A stretch of DNA of 64,000 nt from Bacteroidaceae bacterium (GTDB lineage Bacteria > Bacteroidota > Bacteroidia > Bacteroidales > Bacteroidaceae): contig JAGCGS010000013.1 of the NCBI GenBank assembly GCA_017649485.1, positions 62,001-126,000 of the forward strand. The letters are read 5' to 3'. Numbering within the stretch: position 1 is the first letter of the stretch; every line of letters begins with the position of its first letter. The notes beneath the pieces were generated by a model. The model had not been told where the DNA came from, searched no databases, and saw only the letters and a list, made by a program, of their open reading frames with translations. Below, piece after piece: positions 18,695 through 28,089 of the stretch. The translations under genes and the position numbers were made by a program.

Positions 18695-19048
18695 TTATAC
18701 AATTAAGAATTTTGGGTCTGTGATGTTTGATTTTAGCACCTCCACCGTGTGCGTCAGTCCGTTCCAGGCTTCATCCATTGCCTTTAGCGCATCCATGCCC
18801 AATTCAGTTAGGTTGTAATACTTTCTGGGAGGACCTTGTGTCGATTCACGCCATTCATAGTTCAACAACCCATCGTTTTTCAATCTCGTCAGCAGGGGAT
18901 ACAATGTACCCTCTACCACCAACAGTTCAGCTTTTTTGAGCTGCAAGAGGATGTCGGAAGCATAAGCTGCTTCCCTGTGAAGGAGTAGCAACACGCAATA
19001 CTCAAGCATCCCCTTCCTCATCTGTGATTTTGCATTTTCGTTATTCAT
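18695..19048 (-). CDS. PadR-family transcriptional repressor
   Basis: A 117-residue winged-helix regulator from the ATG at 19048 (MNNENAKSQMRKGMLEYCVL). The family sequence is unmistakable: LLLHREAAYASDILLQLKKAEL, then VVEGTLYPLLTRLKNDGLLNY, the wing ESTQGPPRKYYNLTELG, and a short C-terminal dimerisation helix (subfamily s1 length). An upstream in-frame ATG at 19093 overlaps the promoter region and is rejected. It is the first gene of a padR-pspC operon whose promoter carries a large inverted repeat, so autoregulation is likely. Confidence 0.9.
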   Translation of the reverse strand: MNNENAKSQMRKGMLEYCVLLLLHREAAYASDILLQLKKAELLVVEGTLYPLLTRLKNDGLLNYEWRESTQGPPRKYYNLTELGMDALKAMDEAWNGLTHTVEVLKSNITDPKFLIV

Positions 19049-19113
19049 AATATATATCTTTAAGTGTAGTGAATAATCCGTTGTACAAATCAAACCAATT
19101 CCTTTTGGTTTTG

Positions 19114-19160
19114 CAAAGATATAAAATTATTTTAGTACCTTGCAATACATAGTACTAAAA
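19114..19160 (-). promoter_or_regulatory. padR-pspC promoter with inverted-repeat operator
   Basis: The -7 box TATCTTTG is at 19121-19114 and a -33 TTG at 19145-19143 (21-base spacer). A perfect 9-base inverted repeat, TTTTAGTAC at 19130-19138 and GTACTAAAA at 19152-19160 with 13 bases between, brackets the -33 element. A bound dimer would block RNA polymerase, which fits PadR autorepression. Confidence 0.75.
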
Positions 19161-19253
19161 AATGCAATAAATTTACAATATTTAACTTAATGACAGGAAA
19201 TGTGTCTCAGTAAAACCAAAAATATAAAAGAACAGCAACGAATGAGGCATAAT

Positions 19254-19290
19254 AAAAAAAACCAGACCTTGTTGTCTCAACAAAGCCTGG
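19254..19290 (-). terminator. Intrinsic terminator downstream of galE
   Basis: Read on the minus strand, an imperfect 13-base-pair stem (CCAGGCTTTGTTG / CAACAAGGTCTGG, two mismatches, loop AGA-type) is followed by eight T residues at 19261-19254. Confidence 0.75.
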
Positions 19291-19415
19291 CTTACAACAC
19301 AAACACAAAATAAAACACGACAAAACTACTATTCAATTTCCTGTCAATGCAAAAATAAAAATGCATTGGTATGAGTGAATTATATTCACATACTATCCAC
19401 CTCAATCAGGTAATG
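19254..19415 (-). ncRNA. Candidate small RNA or long galE 3' leader-like tail
   Basis: On the minus strand a consensus -7 box TAATTTTG (19428-19421) is followed by about 160 non-coding bases and a strong intrinsic terminator at 19290-19254. The RNA would contain a hairpin GTATG-TGAA / TTCA-CATAC and a second AATGCA / TGCATT hairpin before the terminator. It lies 3' of galE in the same direction, so it may instead be the galE 3' untranslated region. No known RNA family was recognised. The rest of this 442-base gap between padR and galE holds only the padR promoter and AT-rich sequence. Confidence 0.35.
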
Positions 19416-19490
19416 TGCTCCAAAATTAATATATTTTATTTAATTAAAAAAATTTTTAGTGAACTTTTTTACAAAAAATGTCAAAAAACA

Positions 19491-20525
19491 TTATTGAATG
19501 CCTTTTTCCCTCAGTTTTACTTGCCAATTCCATGCAGAGCGAAGAGTATCTTCAATGGTTTCTTGTGCTTTCCAGCCTAATACCTCATTGGCCCTCCTGG
19601 GGTCTGCCCATACCTTAACTATGTCGCCTGCCCTACGGCCTGCTATACGGTAGTTTAACTTAACGCCTGTACTCTGCTCAAAAGCATGTACTAACTCCAA
19701 TACCGAGAGTCCTTTACCTGTACCAATGTTGAACACCTCAACGGGTTCTAACTGTTTCTTTTGAAGGATGCGACCAATGGCATGCACATGCGCTTTGGCA
19801 AGGTCAACTACATTGATATAGTCACGGATGCATGATCCATCAGGGGTGTCGTAGTCGTCTCCAAATATGCTGAGTTGTTCACGGATGCCCATGGCTGTCT
19901 GCGTAATAAAAGGCACAAGATTCTGTGGCACACCATTTGGCAGCTCACCAATCAGGCCACTTGGATGAGCACCAATGGGATTGAAATAGCGTAATAAGAT
20001 AGAAGATATAGGTGAGCCAGACTTAACCGTGTCGCGGATAATCTGTTCACAAATCTGCTTGGTTTGTCCGTATGGTGACTCAGCCTGTTTGATAGGTGCA
20101 TCTTCTGTAACTGGCAACACGTCAGGTTGTCCATAGACAGTGCATGAAGAGGAGAATACAATACCCTCAATGCCAAACGAAGGCATAAGCTCCAAGAGGC
20201 TGATGAGCGAATTTAGGTTGTTTCTATAATACATTAAGGGCTTCTCTACCGACTCACCCACAGCCTTGCTGGCAGCAAAATGGACGATTGCCTTAATGCC
20301 ACCCTGTTTGTGCATAAGAAGTTTGAGGGCGGTACTGTCCAAGCAGTCAATATTGTAAAAGGCAGGACGTATGCTTGTAATTTGTTCAATATTATCCACA
20401 ACATCGGCCTTTGAATTTGAAAGGTTGTCGATAATTATTACCTCATAACCAGCGTTCTGCAACTCTACTACAGTATGGGAACCTATAAAGCCCGTACCTC
20501 CTGTAACCAATATCTTTTCTTTCAT
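19491..20525 (-). CDS. galE: UDP-glucose 4-epimerase
   Basis: Short-chain dehydrogenase-fold enzyme interconverting UDP-glucose and UDP-galactose (Leloir pathway and glycan precursors). 344 residues with the NAD-binding TGGTGFIGSHTVVEL at 8-22, the family motif FSSSCTVYGQPDVLPVTED, catalytic Tyr and Lys in SPYGQTK at about 150, and RYFNPIGAHPSGLIGE. All hallmark residues are present and the length is standard. It is transcribed alone, with a -7 box at 20561-20554 and a terminator about 200 bases beyond its stop. Confidence 0.96.
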   Translation of the reverse strand: MKEKILVTGGTGFIGSHTVVELQNAGYEVIIIDNLSNSKADVVDNIEQITSIRPAFYNIDCLDSTALKLLMHKQGGIKAIVHFAASKAVGESVEKPLMYYRNNLNSLISLLELMPSFGIEGIVFSSSCTVYGQPDVLPVTEDAPIKQAESPYGQTKQICEQIIRDTVKSGSPISSILLRYFNPIGAHPSGLIGELPNGVPQNLVPFITQTAMGIREQLSIFGDDYDTPDGSCIRDYINVVDLAKAHVHAIGRILQKKQLEPVEVFNIGTGKGLSVLELVHAFEQSTGVKLNYRIAGRRAGDIVKVWADPRRANEVLGWKAQETIEDTLRSAWNWQVKLREKGIQ

Positions 20526-20553
20526 GATTTAATTATTTAATATTTTTCTGATG

Positions 20554-20561
20554 CAAAGATA
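20554..20561 (-). promoter_or_regulatory. -7 box of galE
   Basis: TATCTTTG on the minus strand, 28 bases before the galE start. It is back to back with the promoter of the repair operon. Confidence 0.55.
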
Positions 20562-20571
20562 ACATTTTATT

Positions 20572-20602
20572 TTGGGTTTTTCAGTTTTTTTCTCTATCTT
20601 TA
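20572..20602 (+). promoter_or_regulatory. Promoter of the AddAB-like/recR operon
   Basis: TTG at 20572-20574, 20-base spacer, TATCTTTA at 20595-20602 (one mismatch to TAnnTTTG), 28 bases before the helicase start. Confidence 0.55.
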
Positions 20603-20630
20603 CTTTTAATTTAATTAATAAAGTAGTAAG

Positions 20631-23600
20631 ATGGAATTACTGATTTATAAGGCATCTGCAGGATCTGGTAAGACATTTACCTTAACAGTGGAATATATTA
20701 AGCTTCTTATCATCAACCCTGCTGCCTATCGCCATATTTTAGCGGTTACCTTCACGAACAAAGCAACCACTGAGATGAAGGAACGCATTCTGCAGCAGCT
20801 GTGGGGCATCTGGCAAGGAGAATCAGGCTCAGAACCCTATATAAACGCCCTTCAAGAGCATCTTGAGGCAGAAGGATATATATTCGATAAGATAGAAATA
20901 CAACAACGTGCAGGTGTTGCATTGAAGCGTATCTTGCACGACTACAATCGATTTCAGGTAACCACCATAGACTCTTTTTTCCAAACCGTAACGCGAAATC
21001 TGGCGCGGGAGTTAGGCATTGGCTCAAATCTTAACATTGAATTGGATACTAAAACGGTACTAAACAAGGCAGTGGATAACATGATTGCACGTCTGGACGA
21101 ACAGTCGCAGGAGTTGACATGGATATTGAGCTATATCGATGCCAAAATTGATGATGCCACTCGCTGGCAAGTAGATGATGATTTAAAGAAATTTGGACGC
21201 CACATCTTTGATGAAAGTTTTGTTGAGAAAAGCCAACGGTTGCACAAACAGTTGCATGATGGTGCGGTTATTCAGCAGTACCAACAACAACTCAAACAGC
21301 TCAAACAGCAGACTATCAGCGGACTGGCTTCTTTCAGGAAACGGTTTGCCGACTCCATGAGCAATCATGGCATATACGACACTGACCTGAAATATGGCTC
21401 TACAGTTATTGGCTATTTCGATAAATTGGATAAAGACAGTTTTGACAACGACAAGTTACCAGGCAAACGAATAGAGGAGCGTATGACAAATGCCGAATGC
21501 TGGGTGAATGCCAAGTCAAAGCAGAAAAATCTGATTACCCAAGTGGTGCAAGATGAACTGATGCCGTTGCTCAACGAGGCAGAAGAATACCGTCTTCAAG
21601 CAGTGACAGTGACTCGTAGCTGTGACATGGCCACACGTTATCTCTACCAGCTGCAACTGATTAATGCCATCCGCGAAGAGGTGACAGAAGAGAACCATGA
21701 TCAGAACCGTTTCCTATTAGCTGACACGAACCAATTATTAGGCAATCTCATTAGTTACAGCGACTCAGCCTTTATTTACGAGAAAATTGGTGCAAGCATT
21801 ACGCATATCATGATTGATGAGTTTCAAGATACCAGTAGGATGCAGTGGAACAATTTCAAGCCTTTAATGGATGAAGGACTTTCGCAAGGGTCTGACAGTT
21901 TAATTGTGGGGGATGTAAAGCAAAGCATCTACAGATGGCGTAATGGTGACTGGAATATCTTGAATAATATGCGCGAACAGCAAATACCCAATAGGATACG
22001 AATTGAATCACTAAAAAAGAACTTCCGCAGTGATGAACGTATCATCCAGTTCAACAATCACTTGTTCAATCAGGTGGTGAAGGAGCTTAACCAGCAATAC
22101 CATGAAGAACTGGGTACAGACTGCTTACCTTTGCTAAATGCCTATAGCGATGTAGAACAGTTCTCCTCAAAAAAGGAAACTCAAGGATATGTTAAGGTTA
22201 AGTTTTTAGGTAACGATGAAAACAACTATGAGGAGGAGACCATCAAAGCTTTGGGTGAGGAGGTCAATCGGTTGCTAGAGGCTGGCATCCCACTGAACCA
22301 GCAAGTCATCCTATTGCGAAAAAAGAAGCATTTGGGTGGTATAGCAACTTATTTCGATAAAGAGCTGCATATTCCAGTGGTTTCTGATGAGGCTTTCAGA
22401 CTCGATGCTTCTTATGCCATCCAAATCATTATCAATGCCTTGCGTTGTCTGACCAATCCCAATGACCAAATTGCCCTGGCTGTACTGACAACCGACTATC
22501 AAAGGCTGGTTATACATCGTGAAGATATCAGTTTGCACCAGCTGCTTACCTCATCCACCACAGAGATGTTACCATCTACCTTCTTAGACCGACAAGAAGA
22601 ACTACTGCAAATGCCTTTATATGAGTTAGTGGAGGAATTATTCAACATCTTTAACCTGACAAGCATTGAACATCAGGATGCATACCTATTCAAGTTCTTT
22701 GATGACGTCAGTGAATACCTGAAAGACCACTCTTCGGAGCTGACAGCCTTTCTTCAGTATTGGGAGGAGAAGTTGTGCAATCAAACCATCCCAAGTGGTG
22801 AGACAGAAGGCTTACAGATCATGACAGTACATGCTGCCAAAGGACTTGAGTTCCACACGGTGCTGATACCTTATTGCGACTGGACAATGACAGTGGAGAA
22901 TGCATTGGAACAATTGATTTGGTGCTCGCCACAAAATCCTCCTTATAATGGGCTGGAAATGGTACCCGTGAGGTACAGCGAAAAAATGTTGCAATCTGTT
23001 TTTAAAGACGATTTCTTGCATGAACGTTTGCAATTATGGGTGGACAACTTGAATATTCTATATGTAGCTCTGACAAGAGCAGAAAAGAATATGATTATTT
23101 TCAGTAAACAGGGCACTAAAACAAATCATATTAGCGGTCTCTTACAGAGCAGTCTGCCACAAATAGCACCTTTGTTAGGAGCGGTCTGGAACGACGAAGA
23201 GGTTATTTTTGAATATGGTTCACTAATGGGCTTCTCTACGCTGAAAAAGCAGGAGACAGGCAACAAACTGGCAAGTAAAGCTCAACCTCTGACAGTTGAA
23301 ATGGTGAGCCTACGTCCAAACATGGAGTTCCGAGAATCTAATCGCTCAGCCAACTTCATCGCAGGTATTGACGAGGCAGAGTCGAAACAACGTTTCATGA
23401 ACCGAGGCAGCATTCTGCACACACTGTTTGCCTCCATACGAACCCTGGATGACATTGAACCAGCCATCGGCAAGTTAGTTGCTGAAGGCGTCGTCGGTGG
23501 TGTGGTAAGCGAAGAAGATATACGCAATGAAGTGACTAAAGCTTTTGCACTTCCTGATATACAACCTTGGTATGATGGCAGCTGGAAGTTATTCAACGAG

Positions 23601-23825
23601 TGTGAAATAATATGGATGGACAATCAAGACTTACAACATCGACGACCTGACCGTGTGATGCTGCGAGGCGATGAAATGATAGTGGTGGATTTTAAATTTG
23701 GTACGCCAAAAGAAAGTCACCGCCGTCAGGTCAAAACATATATTGACCTGTTGACCAGGATGAATTATCAAAACATCACAGGATATTTGTGGTATGTAGA
23801 TGAAAATAAAATAGTAAAGATATGA
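20631..23825 (+). CDS. AddA/RecB-like UvrD-family helicase-nuclease
   Basis: Large 1,064-residue SF1 helicase of double-strand break repair. Walker A ASAGSGKTFTL is at 8-18, motif Ia AVTFTNKATTEMKERIL at about 40-56, motif II IDEFQDTSRMQW at about 395, motif V/VI LQIMTVHAAKGLEFHTVL and LYVALTRAEKNM. The C-terminal region has a RecB-type nuclease motif (DRVMLRGDEMIVVDFKFG then QVKTYIDLL) around 1010-1045. Its stop overlaps the next gene by four bases (ATGA), and that gene is AddB-like, so the two form a complex that resects DNA ends for RecA loading. It is the AddA counterpart; the naming follows organisation and motifs. Confidence 0.92.
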   Translation: MELLIYKASAGSGKTFTLTVEYIKLLIINPAAYRHILAVTFTNKATTEMKERILQQLWGIWQGESGSEPYINALQEHLEAEGYIFDKIEIQQRAGVALKRILHDYNRFQVTTIDSFFQTVTRNLARELGIGSNLNIELDTKTVLNKAVDNMIARLDEQSQELTWILSYIDAKIDDATRWQVDDDLKKFGRHIFDESFVEKSQRLHKQLHDGAVIQQYQQQLKQLKQQTISGLASFRKRFADSMSNHGIYDTDLKYGSTVIGYFDKLDKDSFDNDKLPGKRIEERMTNAECWVNAKSKQKNLITQVVQDELMPLLNEAEEYRLQAVTVTRSCDMATRYLYQLQLINAIREEVTEENHDQNRFLLADTNQLLGNLISYSDSAFIYEKIGASITHIMIDEFQDTSRMQWNNFKPLMDEGLSQGSDSLIVGDVKQSIYRWRNGDWNILNNMREQQIPNRIRIESLKKNFRSDERIIQFNNHLFNQVVKELNQQYHEELGTDCLPLLNAYSDVEQFSSKKETQGYVKVKFLGNDENNYEEETIKALGEEVNRLLEAGIPLNQQVILLRKKKHLGGIATYFDKELHIPVVSDEAFRLDASYAIQIIINALRCLTNPNDQIALAVLTTDYQRLVIHREDISLHQLLTSSTTEMLPSTFLDRQEELLQMPLYELVEELFNIFNLTSIEHQDAYLFKFFDDVSEYLKDHSSELTAFLQYWEEKLCNQTIPSGETEGLQIMTVHAAKGLEFHTVLIPYCDWTMTVENALEQLIWCSPQNPPYNGLEMVPVRYSEKMLQSVFKDDFLHERLQLWVDNLNILYVALTRAEKNMIIFSKQGTKTNHISGLLQSSLPQIAPLLGAVWNDEEVIFEYGSLMGFSTLKKQETGNKLASKAQPLTVEMVSLRPNMEFRESNRSANFIAGIDEAESKQRFMNRGSILHTLFASIRTLDDIEPAIGKLVAEGVVGGVVSEEDIRNEVTKAFALPDIQPWYDGSWKLFNECEIIWMDNQDLQHRRPDRVMLRGDEMIVVDFKFGTPKESHRRQVKTYIDLLTRMNYQNITGYLWYVDENKIVKI

Positions 23826-26701
23826 ACACATTTCTAGAAATAGTGGCAAAAGACCTATATGAGAGAGTGGGAACAGACCTCTCACATACAGCTGTTGTTT
23901 TTCCTAACAAACGAGCCAGTTTGTTTTTTAGCGAATACTTGGCACGACAGGCAACCACCCCCGTATGGTCACCGGCTTACATCAGTATTCAGGAGTTGTT
24001 TGCCTCCTTATCACCTTGGAAAACAGATGACCCCATCCGCTTGGTATGCGAATTATACAAGGTATATTGTGAGGAAACGCAGAGCAGTGAAACGCTTGAC
24101 GATTTCTATTATTGGGGGGAATTACTCATCAGCGACTTTAACGATGTTGATAAGAATATGGCGGATGCCAGGCAGTTGTTTAGCAACTTACAGGAATTGA
24201 AGGATATGGAAGACCTAAGCTACCTTACAGAGGAGCAGCAGGAGGCCATTCGTCAGTTTTTTAGTCATTTTTCCATCGATAAAACTTCTGAACTGAAGCA
24301 ACGATTCATGGCTGTATGGAACAGGTTGGGTAACATTTACGAACGTTTCCGTCAACAGCTGGCAGAATTGGGCATTGCATACGAGGGTATGCTCTATCGG
24401 GATGTTATTGAACGGTTTGACGCTGCTGTACTGCCCTACGATCGCTTTGCATTTGTGGGATTCAATGTATTGAACCGTGTGGAGACATTACTTTTCAGCA
24501 AGCTACAAGAAGCCAACAAAGCTTTATTTTACTGGGACTATGACACTTCATACACTACCGAACCGAAACAATACACTATACCATATATACATGAGGCAGG
24601 TGAATTCATTATTCGTAACATGAAACTGTTTCCCAATGCTTTGGGTGAGGAACATTTCCACAAAATGCAGGAACAGAAACAAATCAAATACATCGCCTCT
24701 CCTACCGAGAATGCACAGGCTCGCTACATCCCACAATGGTATGCCCAGTTATCTAAAGATTGTGCGGATAAATATAATGCTGTGGTGCTATGCAATGAAA
24801 GATTGCTGCAACCAGTCCTCCACGCATTACCAGAAGAGGTGAAGCATGTGAATGTTACGATGGGCTTTCCACTGTCACAAACGCCTGTATATAGCTTTAT
24901 TAATGTCTTGGCAGATCTCCAGACCATAGGTTATGATAACCAACAGGGACATTACACATATGATACTGTGCTGGCTTTTCTGAGACATCCTTACACTAAA
25001 CGGCTCTCTCAAGCTGCAACAACTGTGGAAAATGAATTGACTAGTAAAAACCGCTTCTTCCCCCTACCCTCTGAGTTAAAGGCAGATAATTTCTTGGACA
25101 AGGCTTTTACACCAGTGGATAGCAATTTGGCTTTATGCACTTATATCGTAAACATGTTATTGGAAGCCACAGCTTTGTTCCGTGTAGAGGAAAAACAGCA
25201 TGATATTTTTGCACAACTTTACCGCGAATCACTTTTCAAAAGCTATACGATTGTGAACCGTCTGTTGGCTTTGATTCAACAAGGTGACCTAAACGTTACC
25301 ACACATACTTGCCGCATGCTGTTAAAACGTATCTTGTCTAAGGCCACCATTCCATTCCATGGTGAGCCTGCCATCGGTTTGCAGGTGATGGGTGTACTGG
25401 AAACCAGAAACTTGGACTTCCAAAACCTCTTGTTATTATCTGTGAATGAAGGACAGCTGCCCAAGTCCGAAGGTAATGCATCATTCATCCCTTATAACCT
25501 GCGCAAAGCCTTTGGTCTAACCACCATAGAACATGAGAACTCTTTATATGCTTATTATTTCTATCGCTTGATTCAACGTGCAAAGACGGTAACACTGATG
25601 TATAATACATCGACGGAGGGACTGAACAGAGGGGAGATGTCTCGATTTATGCTACAGTTACTCACCGAGTCACCACACAATATCATCAAAGAACAATTGG
25701 AGTCAGGACAATCGCCTATGCACGAGCGAGAAATTACAATAGAGAAAACGCCAGAGATTTGGCAGTTGCTTTTGTATAATTATGCCAATCCACAAAAGTC
25801 TGAGTGGTATATCTCCCCATCGGCACTCAATACATATTTAAATTGTCCAGTAGCTTTCTATTTTAAATATGTCGCACGTATTCGTAAGCTTGATGAGGTT
25901 TCACCTGAGATTAACAATGCTGATTTTGGTAATATCTTCCACAAGTCTGCAGAGCAGTTGTATCGTGAGCTTACTGCCCATGGAAAAATCATCAATCAAT
26001 CTGATTTAGAGGCCATAATGAAGAATAAACCAAAATTACATTCATACGTAGATAATGCCTTTAAAGATTTATTTTTCAAGATACCTGCCAATGAACAGGT
26101 TGCTTATAATGGTACGCAGCAAATCAACCGCAGTGTGATTATCCGCTATTTGGAGAACTTGATCAGATTCGATTTACGGCATGTACCGTTCACCCTCGAA
26201 GAAGTGGAAAAAGTGGTAACAGAAACTTTATTGCTACCAACAGCTGATGGTACAATACCAGTAAATATTGGTGGTACCATCGACCGTATGGACAGTCGTG
26301 ATGGGGTGCTGCGTATCATCGACTACAAAACTGGAGGTAAACCACCTATAGTGTCGAATATGGATGATATATTTGCTTCCAAAAAACACGACCATCGCAT
26401 TTTCCAGACGTTCATGTATGCATCGATCATGTGCAGAAAACAACCGCTAAAGGTTTCACCTGGATTACTACTGATTCATCGTGCTGCATCAAATGATTTC
26501 TCAACAGACATCATCTTCAACAAACAATGTGTGACAGATTTTAGTTTAATTGACGAGGAGTTTCGTGAACGACTACAGGGGTTGTTGACAGAGTTGTTCG
26601 ACCGTCAGATACCTTTTAAGCAGACTGAAAACCGCCCCGAAGCATGCAAGTATTGCGACTATCGCCAATTGTGTAAAATAAAAAAGAACGACTATGAATA
26701 A
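23822..26701 (+). CDS. AddB-like PD-(D/E)XK nuclease with Fe-S cluster cysteines
   Basis: 959-residue partner of the upstream helicase. The N-terminal helicase-like fold lacks a Walker A ([17 protein letters not shown] replaces it), as expected for an AddB-type inactive or scanning subunit. The C-terminal PDDEXK_1 nuclease has [16 protein letters not shown] (first Cys) at about 665-680, [14 protein letters not shown], catalytic RIIDYKTGG at about 832, and the cysteine cluster [10 protein letters not shown] near 941-950. Together these four cysteines match the Fe-S-stabilised nuclease of AddB. It overlaps recR by eight bases. Together with AddA it should degrade and process double-strand ends. 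Confidence 0.9.
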   Translation: MNTFLEIVAKDLYERVGTDLSHTAVVFPNKRASLFFSEYLARQATTPVWSPAYISIQELFASLSPWKTDDPIRLVCELYKVYCEETQSSETLDDFYYWGELLISDFNDVDKNMADARQLFSNLQELKDMEDLSYLTEEQQEAIRQFFSHFSIDKTSELKQRFMAVWNRLGNIYERFRQQLAELGIAYEGMLYRDVIERFDAAVLPYDRFAFVGFNVLNRVETLLFSKLQEANKALFYWDYDTSYTTEPKQYTIPYIHEAGEFIIRNMKLFPNALGEEHFHKMQEQKQIKYIASPTENAQARYIPQWYAQLSKDCADKYNAVVLCNERLLQPVLHALPEEVKHVNVTMGFPLSQTPVYSFINVLADLQTIGYDNQQGHYTYDTVLAFLRHPYTKRLSQAATTVENELTSKNRFFPLPSELKADNFLDKAFTPVDSNLALCTYIVNMLLEATALFRVEEKQHDIFAQLYRESLFKSYTIVNRLLALIQQGDLNVTTHTCRMLLKRILSKATIPFHGEPAIGLQVMGVLETRNLDFQNLLLLSVNEGQLPKSEGNASFIPYNLRKAFGLTTIEHENSLYAYYFYRLIQRAKTVTLMYNTSTEGLNRGEMSRFMLQLLTESPHNIIKEQLESGQSPMHEREITIEKTPEIWQLLLYNYANPQKSEWYISPSALNTYLNCPVAFYFKYVARIRKLDEVSPEINNADFGNIFHKSAEQLYRELTAHGKIINQSDLEAIMKNKPKLHSYVDNAFKDLFFKIPANEQVAYNGTQQINRSVIIRYLENLIRFDLRHVPFTLEEVEKVVTETLLLPTADGTIPVNIGGTIDRMDSRDGVLRIIDYKTGGKPPIVSNMDDIFASKKHDHRIFQTFMYASIMCRKQPLKVSPGLLLIHRAASNDFSTDIIFNKQCVTDFSLIDEEFRERLQGLLTELFDRQIPFKQTENRPEACKYCDYRQLCKIKKNDYE

Positions 26702-27311
26702 CCATTACCCTTCTTTGCTCTTGGAAAGAGCCGTGAGTGAGTTTGCCAAGCTACCTGGTGTGGGCAATAAAACAGCCCTGAGATTAGTGTTGCATCTGTT
26801 ACAACAGAACACTGCCGCCGTAGAGGCTTTTGGCAATGCCATGATTGACTTGAAACACAACGTGAAGTTTTGCCGTGTATGCCATAATATTAGCGATACG
26901 GATGTGTGTAACATCTGTGCGAATCCGAAACGCGACACCTCAACGGTATGTGTGGTGGAGACTATTCGAGATGTGATGGCAATTGAGGCAACGCAGCAGT
27001 ACCAAGGGTTGTATCATGTATTGGGGGGCATTATCAGTCCAATGGACGGCGTTGGTCCAAAGAACTTGGAAATTGACAGTCTGATTGAACGTGTGGCACA
27101 AGGTGATGTTAAGGAGGTTATTTTTGCCCTTAGCACAACCATGGAGGGTGACACCACAAACTTCTACATTTCTCGCAGATTAAAAGATTATCCTGTGAAG
27201 CTCAGTGTCCTGGCTCGTGGTGTCAGTGTGGGTGACGAACTGGAATACACAGACGAGGTTACCCTTGGGCGCAGCATCATCAACCGAACCCCTTATACGA
27301 TTGAAAATTGA
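26694..27311 (+). CDS. recR: Recombination protein RecR
   Basis: 205 residues of the RecFOR gap-repair and RecA-loading pathway. It has the N-terminal helix-hairpin-helix ([22 protein letters not shown]), a C4 zinc finger ([16 protein letters not shown], about 60-75), a Toprim domain with [21 protein letters not shown] and the C-terminal [20 protein letters not shown]. Placement after AddA/AddB-like genes gives a three-gene recombination operon with overlapping reading frames. Its last codons and TGA stop (IEN*) fall within an NNATTGA heptamer array. Confidence 0.96.
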   Translation: MNNHYPSLLLERAVSEFAKLPGVGNKTALRLVLHLLQQNTAAVEAFGNAMIDLKHNVKFCRVCHNISDTDVCNICANPKRDTSTVCVVETIRDVMAIEATQQYQGLYHVLGGIISPMDGVGPKNLEIDSLIERVAQGDVKEVIFALSTTMEGDTTNFYISRRLKDYPVKLSVLARGVSVGDELEYTDEVTLGRSIINRTPYTIEN

Positions 27312-27330
27312 ACATTGAACATTGAAGATT
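27301..27330 (+). repeat. NNATTGA heptamer array at the recR stop
   Basis: Four consecutive heptamers of ATTGANN form on the plus strand (ATTGAAA, ATTGAAC, ATTGAAC, ATTGAAG). The recR TGA stop at 27309-27311 is inside the second unit. Confidence 0.8.
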
Positions 27331-27358
27331 ATACTTTAAGAACCTTAAAGAATATAGA

Positions 27359-27390
27359 AGAAGAGTTGAGGAAAACCTCAACTCTTCTTG
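27359..27390. terminator. Perfect hairpin between recR and the Gly-rich gene
   Basis: A perfect 14-base-pair stem (AAGAAGAGTTGAGG / CCTCAACTCTTCTT) with an AAAA loop sits midway between two inward-facing heptamer arrays at a convergent gene junction. It probably terminates both transcripts, although T-tracts are short. Confidence 0.7.
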
Positions 27391-27416
27391 TAAATGTCAA
27401 TGGTCAATCGTCAATT
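27391..27416 (-). repeat. NNATTGA heptamer array at the Gly-rich gene stop
   Basis: Minus-strand heptamers (AATTGA, CGATTGA, CCATTGA, degenerate fourth). The stop TGA of the Gly-rich protein gene at 27413-27411 belongs to the first unit. Confidence 0.75.
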
Positions 27417-27992
27417 ACGCTGTGGCCGACCTTGAGCACCGCCGGGAGCACCAGCAGGACGCTGACCTGGCTTTGGCATCAAAGCAGGGAATATTGACTC
27501 ATAGGTAGCATACTGCTCAGCAGAGAGAATCTTCTTCAGTTTCTTCTCATAAGCCTCTTGCTGAATCTGCTGTTTCTTGGCCAACTGCTCTGGGGTAGTC
27601 TGTGAAGGAGTGAAGCGCACACTGTTGGCATTGCCCATGCCACCACCCATGCCTCCGCCTCCACCGCCGAAGTCACCTCCGCCGCCGCCACCCATAGGTG
27701 CGCCACCACCGCCACCCATAGGACGACCACCGCCGAAGCCACCGCCACCACCCATGGCCATACCTTCATACAGTGATGAGTACTTCTTGTTCAGTTTTAC
27801 CACCTGTTTCATCTGAGCTTCATCCAGTTTCAGTTCTTCCTGCATTCTGGTGTTAACCTGATCAACAGTAAGACGCTGTGGACGCTGTCCACCCTGAGGA
27901 CCACCCTGACCACCCTGAGGTGCGCCTGGGTTCTGAGCCATGCCTAATGTCATGCACAGCATAGCTGCCAATGATAATAATGTCTTTTTCAT
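27411..27992 (-). CDS. Exported Gly-rich protein with Spy/CpxP-like helical segments
   Basis: 193 residues with a signal peptide (about 1-19, MKKTLLSLAAMLCMTLGMAQ). The mature protein has an N-terminal Gly/Gln/Pro stretch, a helical segment (LTVDQVNTRMQEELKLDEAQMKQVVKL) resembling the LTxxQ-type helices of periplasmic Spy/CpxP proteins, a 45-residue low-complexity tract of Gly runs with Met/Ala/Phe, a second helical segment ending ILSAEQYATYESIF, and an Arg/Pro/Gly-rich tail. The function is not known. The Gly-rich tract is coded by GC-rich repeats unlike the surrounding DNA and may vary in length between strains. No confident family name. Confidence 0.75.
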   Translation of the reverse strand: MKKTLLSLAAMLCMTLGMAQNPGAPQGGQGGPQGGQRPQRLTVDQVNTRMQEELKLDEAQMKQVVKLNKKYSSLYEGMAMGGGGGFGGGRPMGGGGGAPMGGGGGGDFGGGGGGMGGGMGNANSVRFTPSQTTPEQLAKKQQIQQEAYEKKLKKILSAEQYATYESIFPALMPKPGQRPAGAPGGAQGRPQRN

Positions 27993-28089
27993 AATTTATT
28001 GTTTTAAAGATTTTTCTATTTGACTACAAAAAAACAAAAAAGTTTAATCATTTGACAATAAAAATCGACATAAAGAACAATTTTATCGA

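Noticed and set aside
20631..23825. AddA-like gene as a duplicate of pcrA
   Set aside because: It has a C-terminal nuclease, an AddB-like partner and different motif spacing; it is a distinct helicase class.
27315..27497. 60-residue ORF after recR
   Set aside because: Made largely of heptamer repeat, the terminator hairpin and antisense of the Gly-rich gene.
27577..27816. Proline-rich ORF on the plus strand
   Set aside because: It is the antisense shadow of the Gly-rich gene's GGN codons (CCN).
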